DNA from: JAENVU01 sp031362155
Lineage (GTDB): Bacteria > Actinomycetota > Acidimicrobiia > IMCC26256 > JAENVU01
DNA length: 64,000 nt
Direction: 5' to 3'
Assembly (NCBI GenBank): GCA_031362155.1
Contig: JANLRZ010000181.1
Location: forward strand, 1 to 64,000
A program made the translations under genes and the position numbers. A model generated the notes under the pieces. That model was not told the origin of the DNA. It saw only the letters and a list, made by a program, of their open reading frames with translations, and searched no databases. Shown here piece after piece: positions 39,204 to 48,584 of this stretch; the stretch's first letter is position 1; the number at the start of each line of letters is the position of its first letter.

Positions 39204-39677
39204 GTGGCGCAGTATCTGCCGATCTTGACGATGGTCATCCTCGTCATCCTGTTCGTGCTCCTGTCCTTCGTTGCCTCCATCCTGCTGGGTGTGCAACGCC
39301 CCACCAAGGCGAAGACCGCGCCCTACGAATGCGGGATCGTGCCTGAGGATGAGCCGGTCGAACGCTTCCCGGTCAAGTTCTATTTGGTGGCGTTGGCCTT
39401 CATCGTCCTCGACGTCGAGATCATCTTCCTCTACCCGTTCGCCACGGTGTTCCGGGATCTGGGTGGATACGGCCTCGCGCTGATGGGTGTGTTCCTGCTC
39501 GTTCTCATCGTGCCGTTCGCATACTTGTTGAGCGTCGGTGCGCTCGATTGGGGGCCGGTCCGCCAGGTTGCGAGCCGAATCGTGCGGCCGGTGTTGCGCG
39601 CCGCGGGCATGCCCGACGGTGTTGCCGCCGCCCCGCCCCGCGGGATCGGCGACGCGCCCGAACACGAGGCTGCCTAG
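39204..39677 (+). CDS. nuoA: NADH-quinone oxidoreductase subunit A
   Basis: 157 residues from GTG 39204 with GAGGGGAG upstream. Three helices; conserved TAPYECGIVPEDE and FPVKFYLVALAFIVLDVEIIFLYPFA match NuoA, including the acidic residues of helix 2. The C-terminal 35 residues (IRPVL onward) extend beyond many homologues. First gene of a complete 14-subunit operon whose genes mostly overlap or nearly touch. Confidence 0.95.
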   Translation: MAQYLPILTMVILVILFVLLSFVASILLGVQRPTKAKTAPYECGIVPEDEPVERFPVKFYLVALAFIVLDVEIIFLYPFATVFRDLGGYGLALMGVFLLVLIVPFAYLLSVGALDWGPVRQVASRIVRPVLRAAGMPDGVAAAPPRGIGDAPEHEAA

Positions 39678-39680
39678 CCC

Positions 39681-40247
39681 ATGGGCCTCGACGCGGTTCC
39701 CTATAACTTCCTCACCGGCCGGCTCGAAGACCTCGTGCGCTGGGCGCGCCGCAACTCGGTGATGCCTGCCACCTTCGGACTCGCGTGTTGTGCCATCGAG
39801 ATGATGGCAACCGGCGCCGCGCACTACGACCTCGCTCGATTCGGCATGGAGACATTCCGTGCGAGCCCACGCCAGGCCGATCTCATGATCGTCGCCGGCC
39901 GGGTCAGCCAGAAGATGGCGCCGGTGCTCCGCCAGGTCTACGACCAGATGGTCGAACCGAAGTGGGTCATCTCGATGGGCGTCTGCGCGAGTAGCGGCGG
40001 AATGTTCAACAACTACGCGATCGTCCAGGGCGTCGACCAGATCGTGCCGGTGGATGTCTACGTGCCCGGGTGTCCTCCGGGGCCCGAGACGCTGCTCCAC
40101 GGCATCCTCACCCTGCATGACCAGATCAAGACCGGCGAGTTGCTCGCTCGGCGTGACGCCTCGCCCACCGGTGGCGCGGGCATCGAAATCGCCCAGCAGG
40201 ACGGCGTCCTCGTCGATCTGCCCACCGTCAAGACGGCGAGCGTCTGA
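39681..40247 (+). CDS. nuoB: NADH-quinone oxidoreductase subunit B
   Basis: 188 residues. N2 cluster ligands C36, C37 (ACCAIEM), C102 (GVCASSGG) and C131 (PGCPPGPE). N2 hands electrons to quinone at the NuoB/NuoD interface. The segment SPRQADLMIVAGRVSQKMAPVLRQVYDQM is standard. Starts 3 bases after nuoA and ends 4 bases before nuoC. The tail (EIAQQDGVLVDLP) is somewhat longer than in the second copy. Confidence 0.95.
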   Translation: MGLDAVPYNFLTGRLEDLVRWARRNSVMPATFGLACCAIEMMATGAAHYDLARFGMETFRASPRQADLMIVAGRVSQKMAPVLRQVYDQMVEPKWVISMGVCASSGGMFNNYAIVQGVDQIVPVDVYVPGCPPGPETLLHGILTLHDQIKTGELLARRDASPTGGAGIEIAQQDGVLVDLPTVKTASV

Positions 40248-40251
40248 ACCG

Positions 40252-40821
40252 ATGGCCGACGACGCAGTGACCGAGACCGACGCCGCTCGTGAAGAAGAGC
40301 ACAAGCCATCGATCCCTTCCGACGAGGTCGCCGCGGCGATCTGTGGGGCATTCACGTCCGCGGTGTTCCACGATTCCCACGGCCAAGCCGTGGTGTATCT
40401 CGAGCGAGCCGATTGGGTGGCCGCGGCCACGATGCTGCGTGACGACGAAGCGTTTACCTCGTGCATGGATCTCACCGCCGTCGACCACCTCGGTGACGCG
40501 AATCGGATCGTCGTGGCGGGCGTGACCCCCGAGCGGTTCGAGGTCGTTGCCAACTTCCTCTCGCACGCTCGCAACCGGCGAGTGCGACTCATCACCCAGG
40601 TGCCGCTCACCGATCCGACGATCGCGAGCATCACCGCGATCTACCCGGGCATGAACTTCGCCGAGCGTGAGGTGTTCGACCTCTACGGCATCGAGTTCGA
40701 GGGCCACCCCGAACTCACTCGCATCCTCATGCCCGACGAGTGGGTCGGTCACCCACTCCGCAAGGACGACACCCCCGCGCGGGTGCCCGTCACCTTCAAA
40801 GGGGACCCGGGGCCCCGATGA
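40252..40821 (+). CDS. nuoC: NADH-quinone oxidoreductase subunit C
   Basis: 189 residues from ATG 40252. The 30-kDa-subunit signature is present: PLTDPTIASITAIYPGMNFAEREVFDLYGIEFEGHPELTRILMPDEWVGHPLRKD. An acidic N-terminus (about 25 residues) precedes the domain. Separate from nuoD (no CD fusion), and its stop overlaps the nuoD ATG (ATGA). Confidence 0.93.
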   Translation: MADDAVTETDAAREEEHKPSIPSDEVAAAICGAFTSAVFHDSHGQAVVYLERADWVAAATMLRDDEAFTSCMDLTAVDHLGDANRIVVAGVTPERFEVVANFLSHARNRRVRLITQVPLTDPTIASITAIYPGMNFAEREVFDLYGIEFEGHPELTRILMPDEWVGHPLRKDDTPARVPVTFKGDPGPR

Positions 40822-42176
40822 GCACGATCGACGTGGAACCCGAAGACGCCGCCGCGGCCGATGAGTCCGCCGAGGACGCGCCCGTGACCGAGACCCCCGC
40901 GCAGATGGAACAAGCGCGGCTCGAGCGCCAGACCGACGAAGGCAGCCAACTCCTCCAGCAGGAATCCGAGATCGTCGTGACCGGCGGGCCGTGGCCCGAG
41001 GTCGAGGGCGACAGCCAGACGATGATCATCAACATGGGTCCGCAACACCCGTCGACCCACGGCGTATTACGCATCATGTTGGAACTCGACGGTGAGACCG
41101 TCGTGCGGGCGAAGCCGGTGGTCGGGTACCTCCACACCGGGATGGAGAAGACGGGCGAACAACTCACGTACGTGCAGGGGTGCACGAACGTGACCCGGAT
41201 GGATTACGCATCGCCGATCGCGAACGAGTTGGTGTTCTCGATGGCGGTCGAGCAGTTACTCGACATCGAAGTGCCCGAGCGGTCCATCTGGATTCGCATG
41301 CTGCTCGCCGAGCTCAGCCGGATGGCAAGTCACTTGCTGTTCCAGGCCACCAACGGTATGGACCTCGGCGCCATCTCGATGATGCTCTACGGGTGGCGTG
41401 AACGCGAAGAGACCCTGCGCGTCCTCGAACTCATCACCGGTCTGCGCATGAATCACAACTTCGTGCGGCCCGGCGGGGTGGCGGCCGATCTGCCCGACGG
41501 GTGGCAGCTCGCCTGTCTCGAACTGTGCGACACCGTGGAGCGGGGCATCGGCGAGTACGACGAGTTGCTCACCGGCAACCCGATCTGGCTCGAGCGAATG
41601 GTCGGCATCGGGGTCATCACCACCGAGGAGGCGATGGGCCTCGCGGCGTCCGGTCCGATCCTGCGCTCGACGGGCTTCGCATGGGACCTGCGCAAGACTC
41701 AGCCGTACCTGGCCTACGACCAGGTCGACTTCGATGTGATCTACGCCGACAACGGCGATTGCTTCGACCGGTACCGCATCCGCCTGTTCGAGATCGCGGA
41801 GTCGATCAAGATCGTGCGGCAGTGTGTGGAGATGATGCCGGGGGGCGACTACCGGATCCAGGACAAGAAGGTCACGCCGCCACCGCGCGCGCGGATCGAC
41901 GAGTCGATGGAAGCGCTGATCCACCACTTCAAGCTCTTCACCGAAGGGTTCCGGGTACCGGCGGGCGAGACCTACGCCGCGGTCGAATCGCCGCGCGGCG
42001 AGGTCGGTTGCTACATGGTGAGCGACGGGACAGGGAAACCGGTCCGGATGCACGTGCGCGGTCCGTCCTTCTACAACTTGCAGACGATGCACACGATGAT
42101 CGAGAACCGCATGGTCGCCGACGGCGTTGCCATCGTGTCGAGCGTCGACCCGATCATGGGCGAGGTCGATCGGTGA
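40818..42176 (+). CDS. nuoD: NADH-quinone oxidoreductase subunit D
   Basis: 452 residues. Quinone-site residues are conserved: H81 in HPSTHG and Y130 in TRMDY, 49 residues apart as His38 and Tyr87 of Thermus Nqo4. An acidic 55-residue N-terminal extension precedes the 49-kDa domain. Further motifs VGYLHTGMEKTGEQ and the C-terminal SVDPIMGEVDR. This copy therefore looks like a canonical quinone reductase subunit, in contrast to the second cluster. Stop overlaps nuoE (GTGA). Confidence 0.95.
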   Translation: MSTIDVEPEDAAAADESAEDAPVTETPAQMEQARLERQTDEGSQLLQQESEIVVTGGPWPEVEGDSQTMIINMGPQHPSTHGVLRIMLELDGETVVRAKPVVGYLHTGMEKTGEQLTYVQGCTNVTRMDYASPIANELVFSMAVEQLLDIEVPERSIWIRMLLAELSRMASHLLFQATNGMDLGAISMMLYGWREREETLRVLELITGLRMNHNFVRPGGVAADLPDGWQLACLELCDTVERGIGEYDELLTGNPIWLERMVGIGVITTEEAMGLAASGPILRSTGFAWDLRKTQPYLAYDQVDFDVIYADNGDCFDRYRIRLFEIAESIKIVRQCVEMMPGGDYRIQDKKVTPPPRARIDESMEALIHHFKLFTEGFRVPAGETYAAVESPRGEVGCYMVSDGTGKPVRMHVRGPSFYNLQTMHTMIENRMVADGVAIVSSVDPIMGEVDR

Positions 42177-42661
42177 CGTTCAATCCGACCAATCTCGCGA
42201 AGGCCCATGAGATCGTTGCGCAGTACCCGCAGCCGAAGTCGGCGATCCTGCCGCTCGCGCACCTCGCGCAAGATCAGGATGGCTGGCTCAAGCCCGAGGC
42301 CATGCGAGAGATCGCCGCACTCGTCAACGAGACGCCGGCCGAAGTGCTCGGGACCTGCAGCTTCTACACGATGTTCAAGCGCACTCCGTGCGGCAAGTAC
42401 GTCGTGAGCGTCTGCACCAATGTGACCTGCCTCGTGCTCGGTGGCCCCGAGATTCTCGAACACCTCGAAGACCGATACGCCGACGACCCCGACGTGTACG
42501 TCGAAGAAGTCGAGTGCCTCGCCGCGTGCGGCAATGCTCCGTCCATGCAGGTGAACTACGAGTTTCACGAGCACCTCAACCCGGAGCTCGCGGCCGCGAT
42601 CGTCGACGACTACAAGTCTGGTGAGCTGATCGCTCGCGGCGTCTCGGGAGGTCGTCAGTGA
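42173..42661 (+). CDS. nuoE: NADH-quinone oxidoreductase subunit E
   Basis: 162 residues. Thioredoxin-like [2Fe-2S] subunit: CTNVTC and ECLAACGNAP supply the four ligands of cluster N1a; CSFYTMF and RTPCGKY precede them. Part of the NADH-dehydrogenase module with NuoF and NuoG. Start GTG overlaps the nuoD stop; the stop overlaps the nuoF start. No counterpart is present in the second nuo cluster. Confidence 0.94.
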   Translation: MTFNPTNLAKAHEIVAQYPQPKSAILPLAHLAQDQDGWLKPEAMREIAALVNETPAEVLGTCSFYTMFKRTPCGKYVVSVCTNVTCLVLGGPEILEHLEDRYADDPDVYVEEVECLAACGNAPSMQVNYEFHEHLNPELAAAIVDDYKSGELIARGVSGGRQ

Positions 42662-44022
42662 GCGAGACCGAGACCAGCCCGGTGGGCGAGACGCGCCTCA
42701 TCACGGCCCGACTGCGTGAGCGGCCCGACGACAGCTGGACCATCGAGGGCGCGTTGGCGTCGGGCGCGTACAACGCGTTTCGCCAGGCGCTGACCATGGA
42801 CGCGGAAGCGATCGGGAAAGAGCAGGTCGCGGCATCGGGTTTGCGCGGCCGCGGCGGCGCGGGATTCCCGGCTGCGACGAAGTGGTCGTTCCTCCCTCCC
42901 GACCTCGCGCCGCGCTATCTCGTGGTCAACGCCGACGAGGGTGAGCCGTCCACCTTCAAGGACCGGATGCTCGTCGAGCGCGACCCGCACCAGTTGGTCG
43001 AAGGCATCGCCGTCGCCGCCTACTCCATCGGCTGCCACCAGGCCTTCGTCTATCTCCGCGGCGAGTTCGCGCTGGGGAACGAACGGTTGATGCAGGCCAT
43101 CAAGGACGCGCGTGCGCAGGGCTTCCTCGGTCAGAACATTCAGGGTTCGGGCTTCGACCTCGAGATCGTCGTGCACCGTGGTGCCGGCGCCTACATCTGT
43201 GGTGAGGAAACCGCGCTCCTCGAAAGCCTCGAAGGTGAGCGCGGCATGCCGCGCATCCGTCCGCCGTTTCCGGCGATCGCGGGTCTCTACGCGAAGCCCA
43301 CGGTCGTCAATAACGTCGAGACGCTGTCGACGCTGCCGCACATCGTCACGATGGGGGGCGAGAAGTACGCGGAGCTCGGCGTGAACAAGTCGACGGGCAC
43401 GCGCATCTTCTCGCTGTCCGGTCACGTGAAGCGCCCCGGGAACTATGAAGTCGAACTGGGCATCACGTTCCGGGACCTCATCTTCTCGCCGGAACTCGGC
43501 GGCGGTACTCCGAGTGGCCGTCCGGTGAAGTTCTTCATCCCCGGCGGCGCGTCGAGCCAGTGGTTGACCGGTTCGGATGAGCACCTCGACGCCCCGCTCG
43601 ACATGGACTACGTGCAGCAGACCTTCGGAGTGATGCTCGGATCCGGCGCAGTGATGGTCTACGACGACACCGTGAACCCTGCGCTCGTCGCCTGGCGGTT
43701 GGCGAAGTTCTTCGCCCACGAAAGCTGTGGCAAGTGCACGCCGTGTCGTGAAGGATCGGGCTGGATCGAGAAAGTGCTGTATCGCATCTCGCACGGCCAG
43801 GGCCGCCCGGGCGATCTCGATCTCCTGTTCTCGGTGGGCAACTCCATCTCACCCGGCGTCGTGAACGCCCCATTTACCCAGACCACGATCTGCCCGCTCG
43901 GGCCGTCGGCGGTTTCGGGGGTCGCGAGCTTGCACAAGTACTTCCGCGACGAAGTCGTCGAGATGTGCTCCGGCGGCCGCCCATCCATCCCGGTGACGGC
44001 TGACGCAGGAGCCGGCGCATGA
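42658..44022 (+). CDS. nuoF: NADH-quinone oxidoreductase subunit F
   Basis: 454 residues. NADH/FMN motifs: SGLRGRGGAGFPAATKWSFLP, VVNADEGEPSTFKDRMLVERDPH, GAGAYICGEETALLESLEG, and the N3 cluster SCGKCTPCREGSGW with a later Cys in TICPLGPSA. It oxidises NADH and passes electrons through FMN. Its presence marks the first cluster as a true NADH dehydrogenase. Confidence 0.95.
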   Translation: MSETETSPVGETRLITARLRERPDDSWTIEGALASGAYNAFRQALTMDAEAIGKEQVAASGLRGRGGAGFPAATKWSFLPPDLAPRYLVVNADEGEPSTFKDRMLVERDPHQLVEGIAVAAYSIGCHQAFVYLRGEFALGNERLMQAIKDARAQGFLGQNIQGSGFDLEIVVHRGAGAYICGEETALLESLEGERGMPRIRPPFPAIAGLYAKPTVVNNVETLSTLPHIVTMGGEKYAELGVNKSTGTRIFSLSGHVKRPGNYEVELGITFRDLIFSPELGGGTPSGRPVKFFIPGGASSQWLTGSDEHLDAPLDMDYVQQTFGVMLGSGAVMVYDDTVNPALVAWRLAKFFAHESCGKCTPCREGSGWIEKVLYRISHGQGRPGDLDLLFSVGNSISPGVVNAPFTQTTICPLGPSAVSGVASLHKYFRDEVVEMCSGGRPSIPVTADAGAGA

Positions 44023-46715
44023 CGGGCGCGAGTTCGAGCCCGGGCGCGCAAGAACTGGTGTCGCTGACGGTCGACGGCACCACGGTGCAGGTCCCGAAGG
44101 GCGAGTTACTCATCAAGGCCGCGCAGGAACACGGCACCTATATCCCGCGCTTCTGCTGGCACGAGCGGATGAAGCCGGTGGGCATGTGCCGGATGTGTCT
44201 CGTCGAGATCGAGGGTGTGCGCGGCCTCCCGCCGGCGTGCACGACGCCGGTCACCGACGGCATGGTCGTGACGACGGTGTCGGATTCGGTGAAGGCGGCA
44301 CAGGACGGAGTGCTCGAACTGCTCCTCGTGAACCACCCGCTCGACTGCCCGGTCTGTGATCGCGGGGGCGAATGCCCGCTGCAAGACACGACCTTGGCGT
44401 TCGGCCCGGGCGAGTCGCGGTTCACCGAAGAGAAGCGGCACTGGGAAAAGCCGATCCCCATCTCGGATCTGGTCCTTCTCGACCGCGAGCGTTGCATTCA
44501 GTGCGCACGCTGCACCCGCTTCGCCGATGAGATCGCCGGCGATCCGTTGATCACGTTCAACGAGCGCGGCGGCCACACCGAGATCGCGACCTTCCCCGGC
44601 GACCCGTTCGCGTCGTACTTCTCCGGGAACACGGTGCAGATTTGCCCGGTCGGTGCGCTCACCGCGAAGCCCTACCGATTCAAGGCCCGCCCGTGGGATC
44701 TCAGCGCGGTCGAGACGAGTTGCACCACGTGTGCGATGCAATGTCGCGGCGCGCTCGAGTCCAGCTCCAACCGGTTGGTGCGCCTGCTCGGTGTCGACAG
44801 TGACGCGGTGAACCACGGATGGTTGTGCGACAAGGGTCGGTTCGGATACGAGGCGATTCATCACGAGGACCGCGTGCGTCACCCGATGGTGCGGCGCAAT
44901 GGCGAGTGGGTCGAGTGTTCGTGGCCCGAGGCGCTCGACGTTGCGGCCGAAGGCCTCCGCAATGCCCTGGCCGGTGGTGGTGCGTCCGGCATCGCGGTAC
45001 TCGGTGGCGCTCGGGGCACGAACGAGGACGCCTACGTCTGGGCGCGCTTCGCCAAGGGGGTGCTGCGGACCGACAACGTCGATGCCCAACTCGGTGACGG
45101 CCTCCCGGCCGAGGTCGCCTTGGGGCTCGCGCACGCAACGATCTCGGACCTCGACACTGCTCGCGCGGTGGTGGTGCTCGGGACGGATCTCAAGGAAGAA
45201 ATCCCCGTGCTCGCGCTGCGCGTCCGGCGCGCGGCGACGGAGTTGGGCGTTCCGCTGATCGAGATGAACGCGACGGCCACGGGACTCGCGCCCGACGCCA
45301 CCGCGACACTGCGATACGTCCCGGGCGAGCAGGCGGAGCTGGTCTCGGCGTTCATTGCTGCTCTCGACGGTTCCGCCAGCGGCGACCCGGAGATCGACGC
45401 GGCCGCGGCCGCGTTGGCCGGGCGCGACGGCGACATCGTGGTGGTCGTGGGCCGCGGCAATCTCGCCGAGCGGGTCGACGCGACCGTCGCGGCGCTCGCG
45501 CCGCTGGCCGCCCGGGGCGACACGAGGTTCCTCGTGGCCCTCCGCCGCGGGAACATCCGAGGGGCGTTGGATCTTGGCCTGGCTCCCGGCTTCCTGCCCG
45601 GGCGGGTCGCGCTCGACGACGGTCGCGATTGGTACGAGGAAGCGTGGGGCGCCGTACCGGCAGCGCGCGGTCTCGACGCGCTGGGCATCCTCGATGCGGC
45701 CGCCAACGGCACGATCGACGCACTCGTGTTGCTCGGTGTGGATCCGCACGCCGACTTTCCGGATCGAGACCTCGCCCATCGCGGTCTGGTCGGTGCGAAG
45801 TTCGTGATCGCGGTCGACGCGTTCCTCACCGATAGCACGCAGGGCGCCGATGTGTTCCTGCCGGTGACCGCGTGGGGCGAGCAAGACGGAACGGTGACCA
45901 ATCTCGAAGGTCGGGTCCAGCGCGTGGCGCGCAAGGTCTCCGCCGAAGGCACCTCCATGCCGGATTGGCGGATCGCCGCGGAGTTGGCGCTGCGCCTCCG
46001 CGAGGATTTCGACCTGGCCACGGACGACGAAGTGCTCGACGAGATCGCCCGGGTCGCACCGGCATTCGCATCGGTCGACGCCGCCCTGATGCGACGGGCC
46101 CGCGATGGCGTGGTGCTCCCGGTGCACGAACACTCCGACACCCTGGTCCTCGACCGGCTGTCGATCCCGCTGACTGATGCCTCCTGGGAACCGATCGCGC
46201 CCGGCCAGGTCGACCCCGAGGCCGAACCCGCCGCCTCGACCGATACCGCCGCGACCAACCCGGCCGGGACCGACGCGGACACCGATGCATCCGACGAGGC
46301 CAATGAAGTTGTGGCCGTCGTCGAGCGCGTTCCGGTCCCGGCGCTCCACGTGTGGGACGGCATCGGTACGACCCCGACCCGCCCGGGCCGAGACGCCTAC
46401 GCTCTGCGGCTCGTGAGCAGCCGGACCCTCTACGACGATGGCGTGATGACGTCGGCCACTCCCGCATTTGGGGTGCTCGTCCCGGTTGCCGAACTGCGGG
46501 TCAACCCTCACGACCACGACCGCGTCGGGGTCGAAGACGGCGCGTCTGTCCGGGTCACCTCGGCTCGCGGCCAGCTCGATTTGCCCATCCGCTCCGATCG
46601 CGGCGTGCCCGCGGGGTCGGCGGTCGTGGTGTGGAACGCCCCCGATCGTCCGGCCGGCACCTTGATCGACGCGGCTGCGGTGGTCACCGACGTGCGGGTG
46701 GAGTCGATCCGATGA
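44019..46715 (+). CDS. nuoG: NADH-quinone oxidoreductase subunit G
   Basis: 898 residues. N-terminal ferredoxin domain (CWHERMKPVGMCRMCLVEIEG), then CPVCDRGGECPLQD and RCIQCARCTRFADE for further Fe-S clusters. CTTCAMQC followed 27 residues later by Cys (HGWLC) is the CxxCxxxCx27C pattern of cluster N7, kept only in some bacteria. The remainder is a molybdopterin-oxidoreductase-like fold. An acidic Thr/Asp/Ala linker interrupts it at about residues 730-765. Stop is shared with the start of a 17-codon mini-ORF. Confidence 0.93.
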   Translation: MTGASSSPGAQELVSLTVDGTTVQVPKGELLIKAAQEHGTYIPRFCWHERMKPVGMCRMCLVEIEGVRGLPPACTTPVTDGMVVTTVSDSVKAAQDGVLELLLVNHPLDCPVCDRGGECPLQDTTLAFGPGESRFTEEKRHWEKPIPISDLVLLDRERCIQCARCTRFADEIAGDPLITFNERGGHTEIATFPGDPFASYFSGNTVQICPVGALTAKPYRFKARPWDLSAVETSCTTCAMQCRGALESSSNRLVRLLGVDSDAVNHGWLCDKGRFGYEAIHHEDRVRHPMVRRNGEWVECSWPEALDVAAEGLRNALAGGGASGIAVLGGARGTNEDAYVWARFAKGVLRTDNVDAQLGDGLPAEVALGLAHATISDLDTARAVVVLGTDLKEEIPVLALRVRRAATELGVPLIEMNATATGLAPDATATLRYVPGEQAELVSAFIAALDGSASGDPEIDAAAAALAGRDGDIVVVVGRGNLAERVDATVAALAPLAARGDTRFLVALRRGNIRGALDLGLAPGFLPGRVALDDGRDWYEEAWGAVPAARGLDALGILDAAANGTIDALVLLGVDPHADFPDRDLAHRGLVGAKFVIAVDAFLTDSTQGADVFLPVTAWGEQDGTVTNLEGRVQRVARKVSAEGTSMPDWRIAAELALRLREDFDLATDDEVLDEIARVAPAFASVDAALMRRARDGVVLPVHEHSDTLVLDRLSIPLTDASWEPIAPGQVDPEAEPAASTDTAATNPAGTDADTDASDEANEVVAVVERVPVPALHVWDGIGTTPTRPGRDAYALRLVSSRTLYDDGVMTSATPAFGVLVPVAELRVNPHDHDRVGVEDGASVRVTSARGQLDLPIRSDRGVPAGSAVVVWNAPDRPAGTLIDAAAVVTDVRVESIR

Positions 46716-46765
46716 GCGCGTACTCGGTGAGTCGGGCGCCCGGTTCGGGTGAGGTGCAGTCGTGA
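46712..46765 (+). CDS. 17-residue intercistronic mini-ORF between nuoG and nuoH
   Basis: ATG 46712 overlaps the nuoG stop (ATGA) and its TGA overlaps the GTG of nuoH (GTGA at 46762). Product MSAYSVSRAPGSGEVQS. It exactly tiles the 46-base gap. No features of a functional peptide. Confidence 0.3.
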   Translation: MSAYSVSRAPGSGEVQS

Positions 46766-47958
46766 TCGGTGCCGACCCGCTGCTCAGTCACGGCATCGAC
46801 CTCGAGGTCGTGCTCATCGTGATCGGCAAGACGCTGGTCGTGTTCGCGCTCTTGCTCGTGCTCGTGATGTTCTACATCTGGTTCATGCGCAAGGTCATCG
46901 CCGACATGCAGAACCGGATCGGTCCGAACAGTGCCGGACCGTGGGGAATCCTCCAATCCCTCGCCGACGGCATCAAGTTCTTCTTCAAGGAACAGTCGAT
47001 CCCCGACACCGCCGACCGCTGGGTCTTCCGGCTGGCGCCGTACTTATCGGTGCTCCCGGCATTCCTCGCGTTCTCGATCATCCCGATCGGCGGCAAGGTC
47101 TCGATCGCGGGTCACCAGACGTATCTGCAGCTCGCCGACCCACCGATCGGCGTGTTGTTCCTGCTGATGATGTCGGGCATCGGGCTGTACGGCGTGATGC
47201 TGGCCGGGTGGTCGAGTGGATCGAAGTATCCGCTGCTCGGTTCGGTGCGAGCCTCGGCGCAGCTGCTGTCCTACGAAGCCGCATTCGGTCTGTCGATCGT
47301 GGCGGTGCTACTCCACGCCGGCACCTTGAGCACCCGTGGCATCGCCAACGCGCAGGCGTGGACCAACTGGCACTCCTTCGTCACCGACTGGTACTGGAGT
47401 GTCGCGATCGTCTCCTTCGTGATCTTCGTGATCGCAGCCGTCGCCGAGACCAACCACCCGCCCTTCGATCTCGTCGAGGCCGAACAGGAGCTCGTCGGTG
47501 GTTTCCACACCGAATACACCGGCATCCGGTTCGCGATCTTCTTCCTTGCCGAGTTCATGAATGTGATCACGATGTCGGCCATCGCGGTCACGCTGTTCCT
47601 CGGCGGTCCCTCCGGTCCGGCACTCGGCTTCCTACCCACGGCCGGCGTGGTCAATGTCTGGATCATGCCCGTCTTCTGGTTCTTCCTGAAGCTCATGGTG
47701 CTGCTCTTCGGCACGGTGTGGCTCCGGGCGTCGTTGCCGCGATTGCGCTACGACCAGCTGATGGACCTCGGCTGGAAGTGGCTCATCGAGCTTTCGTTCC
47801 TGGCCGTCATGGTCACGGCCGTCGTGGTCGTGGCTCGCGATCAGGGGTGGGATCGCTGGATCGCCGTACCCGCCGCCTTCGGCGGTGCCCTCGCGATTCT
47901 GGGCTTGCTGCGCCTGTGCATGCCCCGCCGCGACGAGACCGTCAGCGAGGTGGCCTAA
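46762..47958 (+). CDS. nuoH: NADH-quinone oxidoreductase subunit H
   Basis: 398 residues, about eight to nine helices. Conserved MQNRIGPNSAGPWGILQSLADGIKFFFKE, then AETNHPPFDLVEAEQELVGGFHTEYTG, the Glu-rich loop lining the quinone tunnel, and LFGTVWLRASLPRLRYDQLM. It couples quinone reduction to the membrane arm. C-terminal extension of about 40 residues against the second-cluster homologue. Confidence 0.95.
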   Translation: MIGADPLLSHGIDLEVVLIVIGKTLVVFALLLVLVMFYIWFMRKVIADMQNRIGPNSAGPWGILQSLADGIKFFFKEQSIPDTADRWVFRLAPYLSVLPAFLAFSIIPIGGKVSIAGHQTYLQLADPPIGVLFLLMMSGIGLYGVMLAGWSSGSKYPLLGSVRASAQLLSYEAAFGLSIVAVLLHAGTLSTRGIANAQAWTNWHSFVTDWYWSVAIVSFVIFVIAAVAETNHPPFDLVEAEQELVGGFHTEYTGIRFAIFFLAEFMNVITMSAIAVTLFLGGPSGPALGFLPTAGVVNVWIMPVFWFFLKLMVLLFGTVWLRASLPRLRYDQLMDLGWKWLIELSFLAVMVTAVVVVARDQGWDRWIAVPAAFGGALAILGLLRLCMPRRDETVSEVA

Positions 47959-48584
47959 TGGGGATGGCCAAGGGGTTTGGGATTACGTGGCGGCAGATGT
48001 TCCGGCCGCGGCTCACCACGCCGTACCCGGACGAGAAACGACCGAAGCCCGAACGCTTTCACGGTCGGCACGTCCTCAATCGGTACGAGGACGGCATGGA
48101 GAAGTGCATCGGGTGCGAGCTGTGCGCGGGGGTCTGCCCGGCGAAGTGCATCTACGTGCGCGGCGCCGACAACCCGCCCGACGCTCCGGTGTCTCCGGGC
48201 GAGCGGTACGGGTTCGTCTACGAGATCAACTATCTGCGGTGCATCCACTGCGATATGTGCGTCGAGGCGTGTCCGACCGAGGCGATCACCGAGACGAAAC
48301 TCTTCGAGTTCTCCTTCACCAACCGGGACGACGCGATCTACACGAAGTCCGAGCTGCTCGTCGGCGACGACGGCCGGGCGCAGCGCCAGCCGTGGGAGCT
48401 GTGGAAGGGCGGCGAAGACGACCACACGAGCGCCTGGATGCGCGCCACCGCGCCGAGCGGCGACGTCGACTTCGAAGGTCGGATCGCATGGAGCGGCGAA
48501 CTCGGATTCGGTGAACGCCTGCCCGAAGACGGTCAACGCCCACCCGGCTCGGATGAACTCCCACCCCCACAGGAGCAGAGATAG
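47958..48584 (+). CDS. nuoI: NADH-quinone oxidoreductase subunit I
   Basis: 208 residues from ATG 47958, which overlaps the nuoH stop (TAATG). Two [4Fe-4S] motifs, CIGCELCAGVCPAKC and CIHCDMCVEACP, for clusters N6a/N6b. The last 60 residues are an acidic/Pro-rich extension (TAPSGDVDFEGRIAWSGELG, PPGSDELPPPQEQR) absent from the second copy. Electrons pass through it from NuoG to NuoB. Confidence 0.94.
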   Translation: MGMAKGFGITWRQMFRPRLTTPYPDEKRPKPERFHGRHVLNRYEDGMEKCIGCELCAGVCPAKCIYVRGADNPPDAPVSPGERYGFVYEINYLRCIHCDMCVEACPTEAITETKLFEFSFTNRDDAIYTKSELLVGDDGRAQRQPWELWKGGEDDHTSAWMRATAPSGDVDFEGRIAWSGELGFGERLPEDGQRPPGSDELPPPQEQR

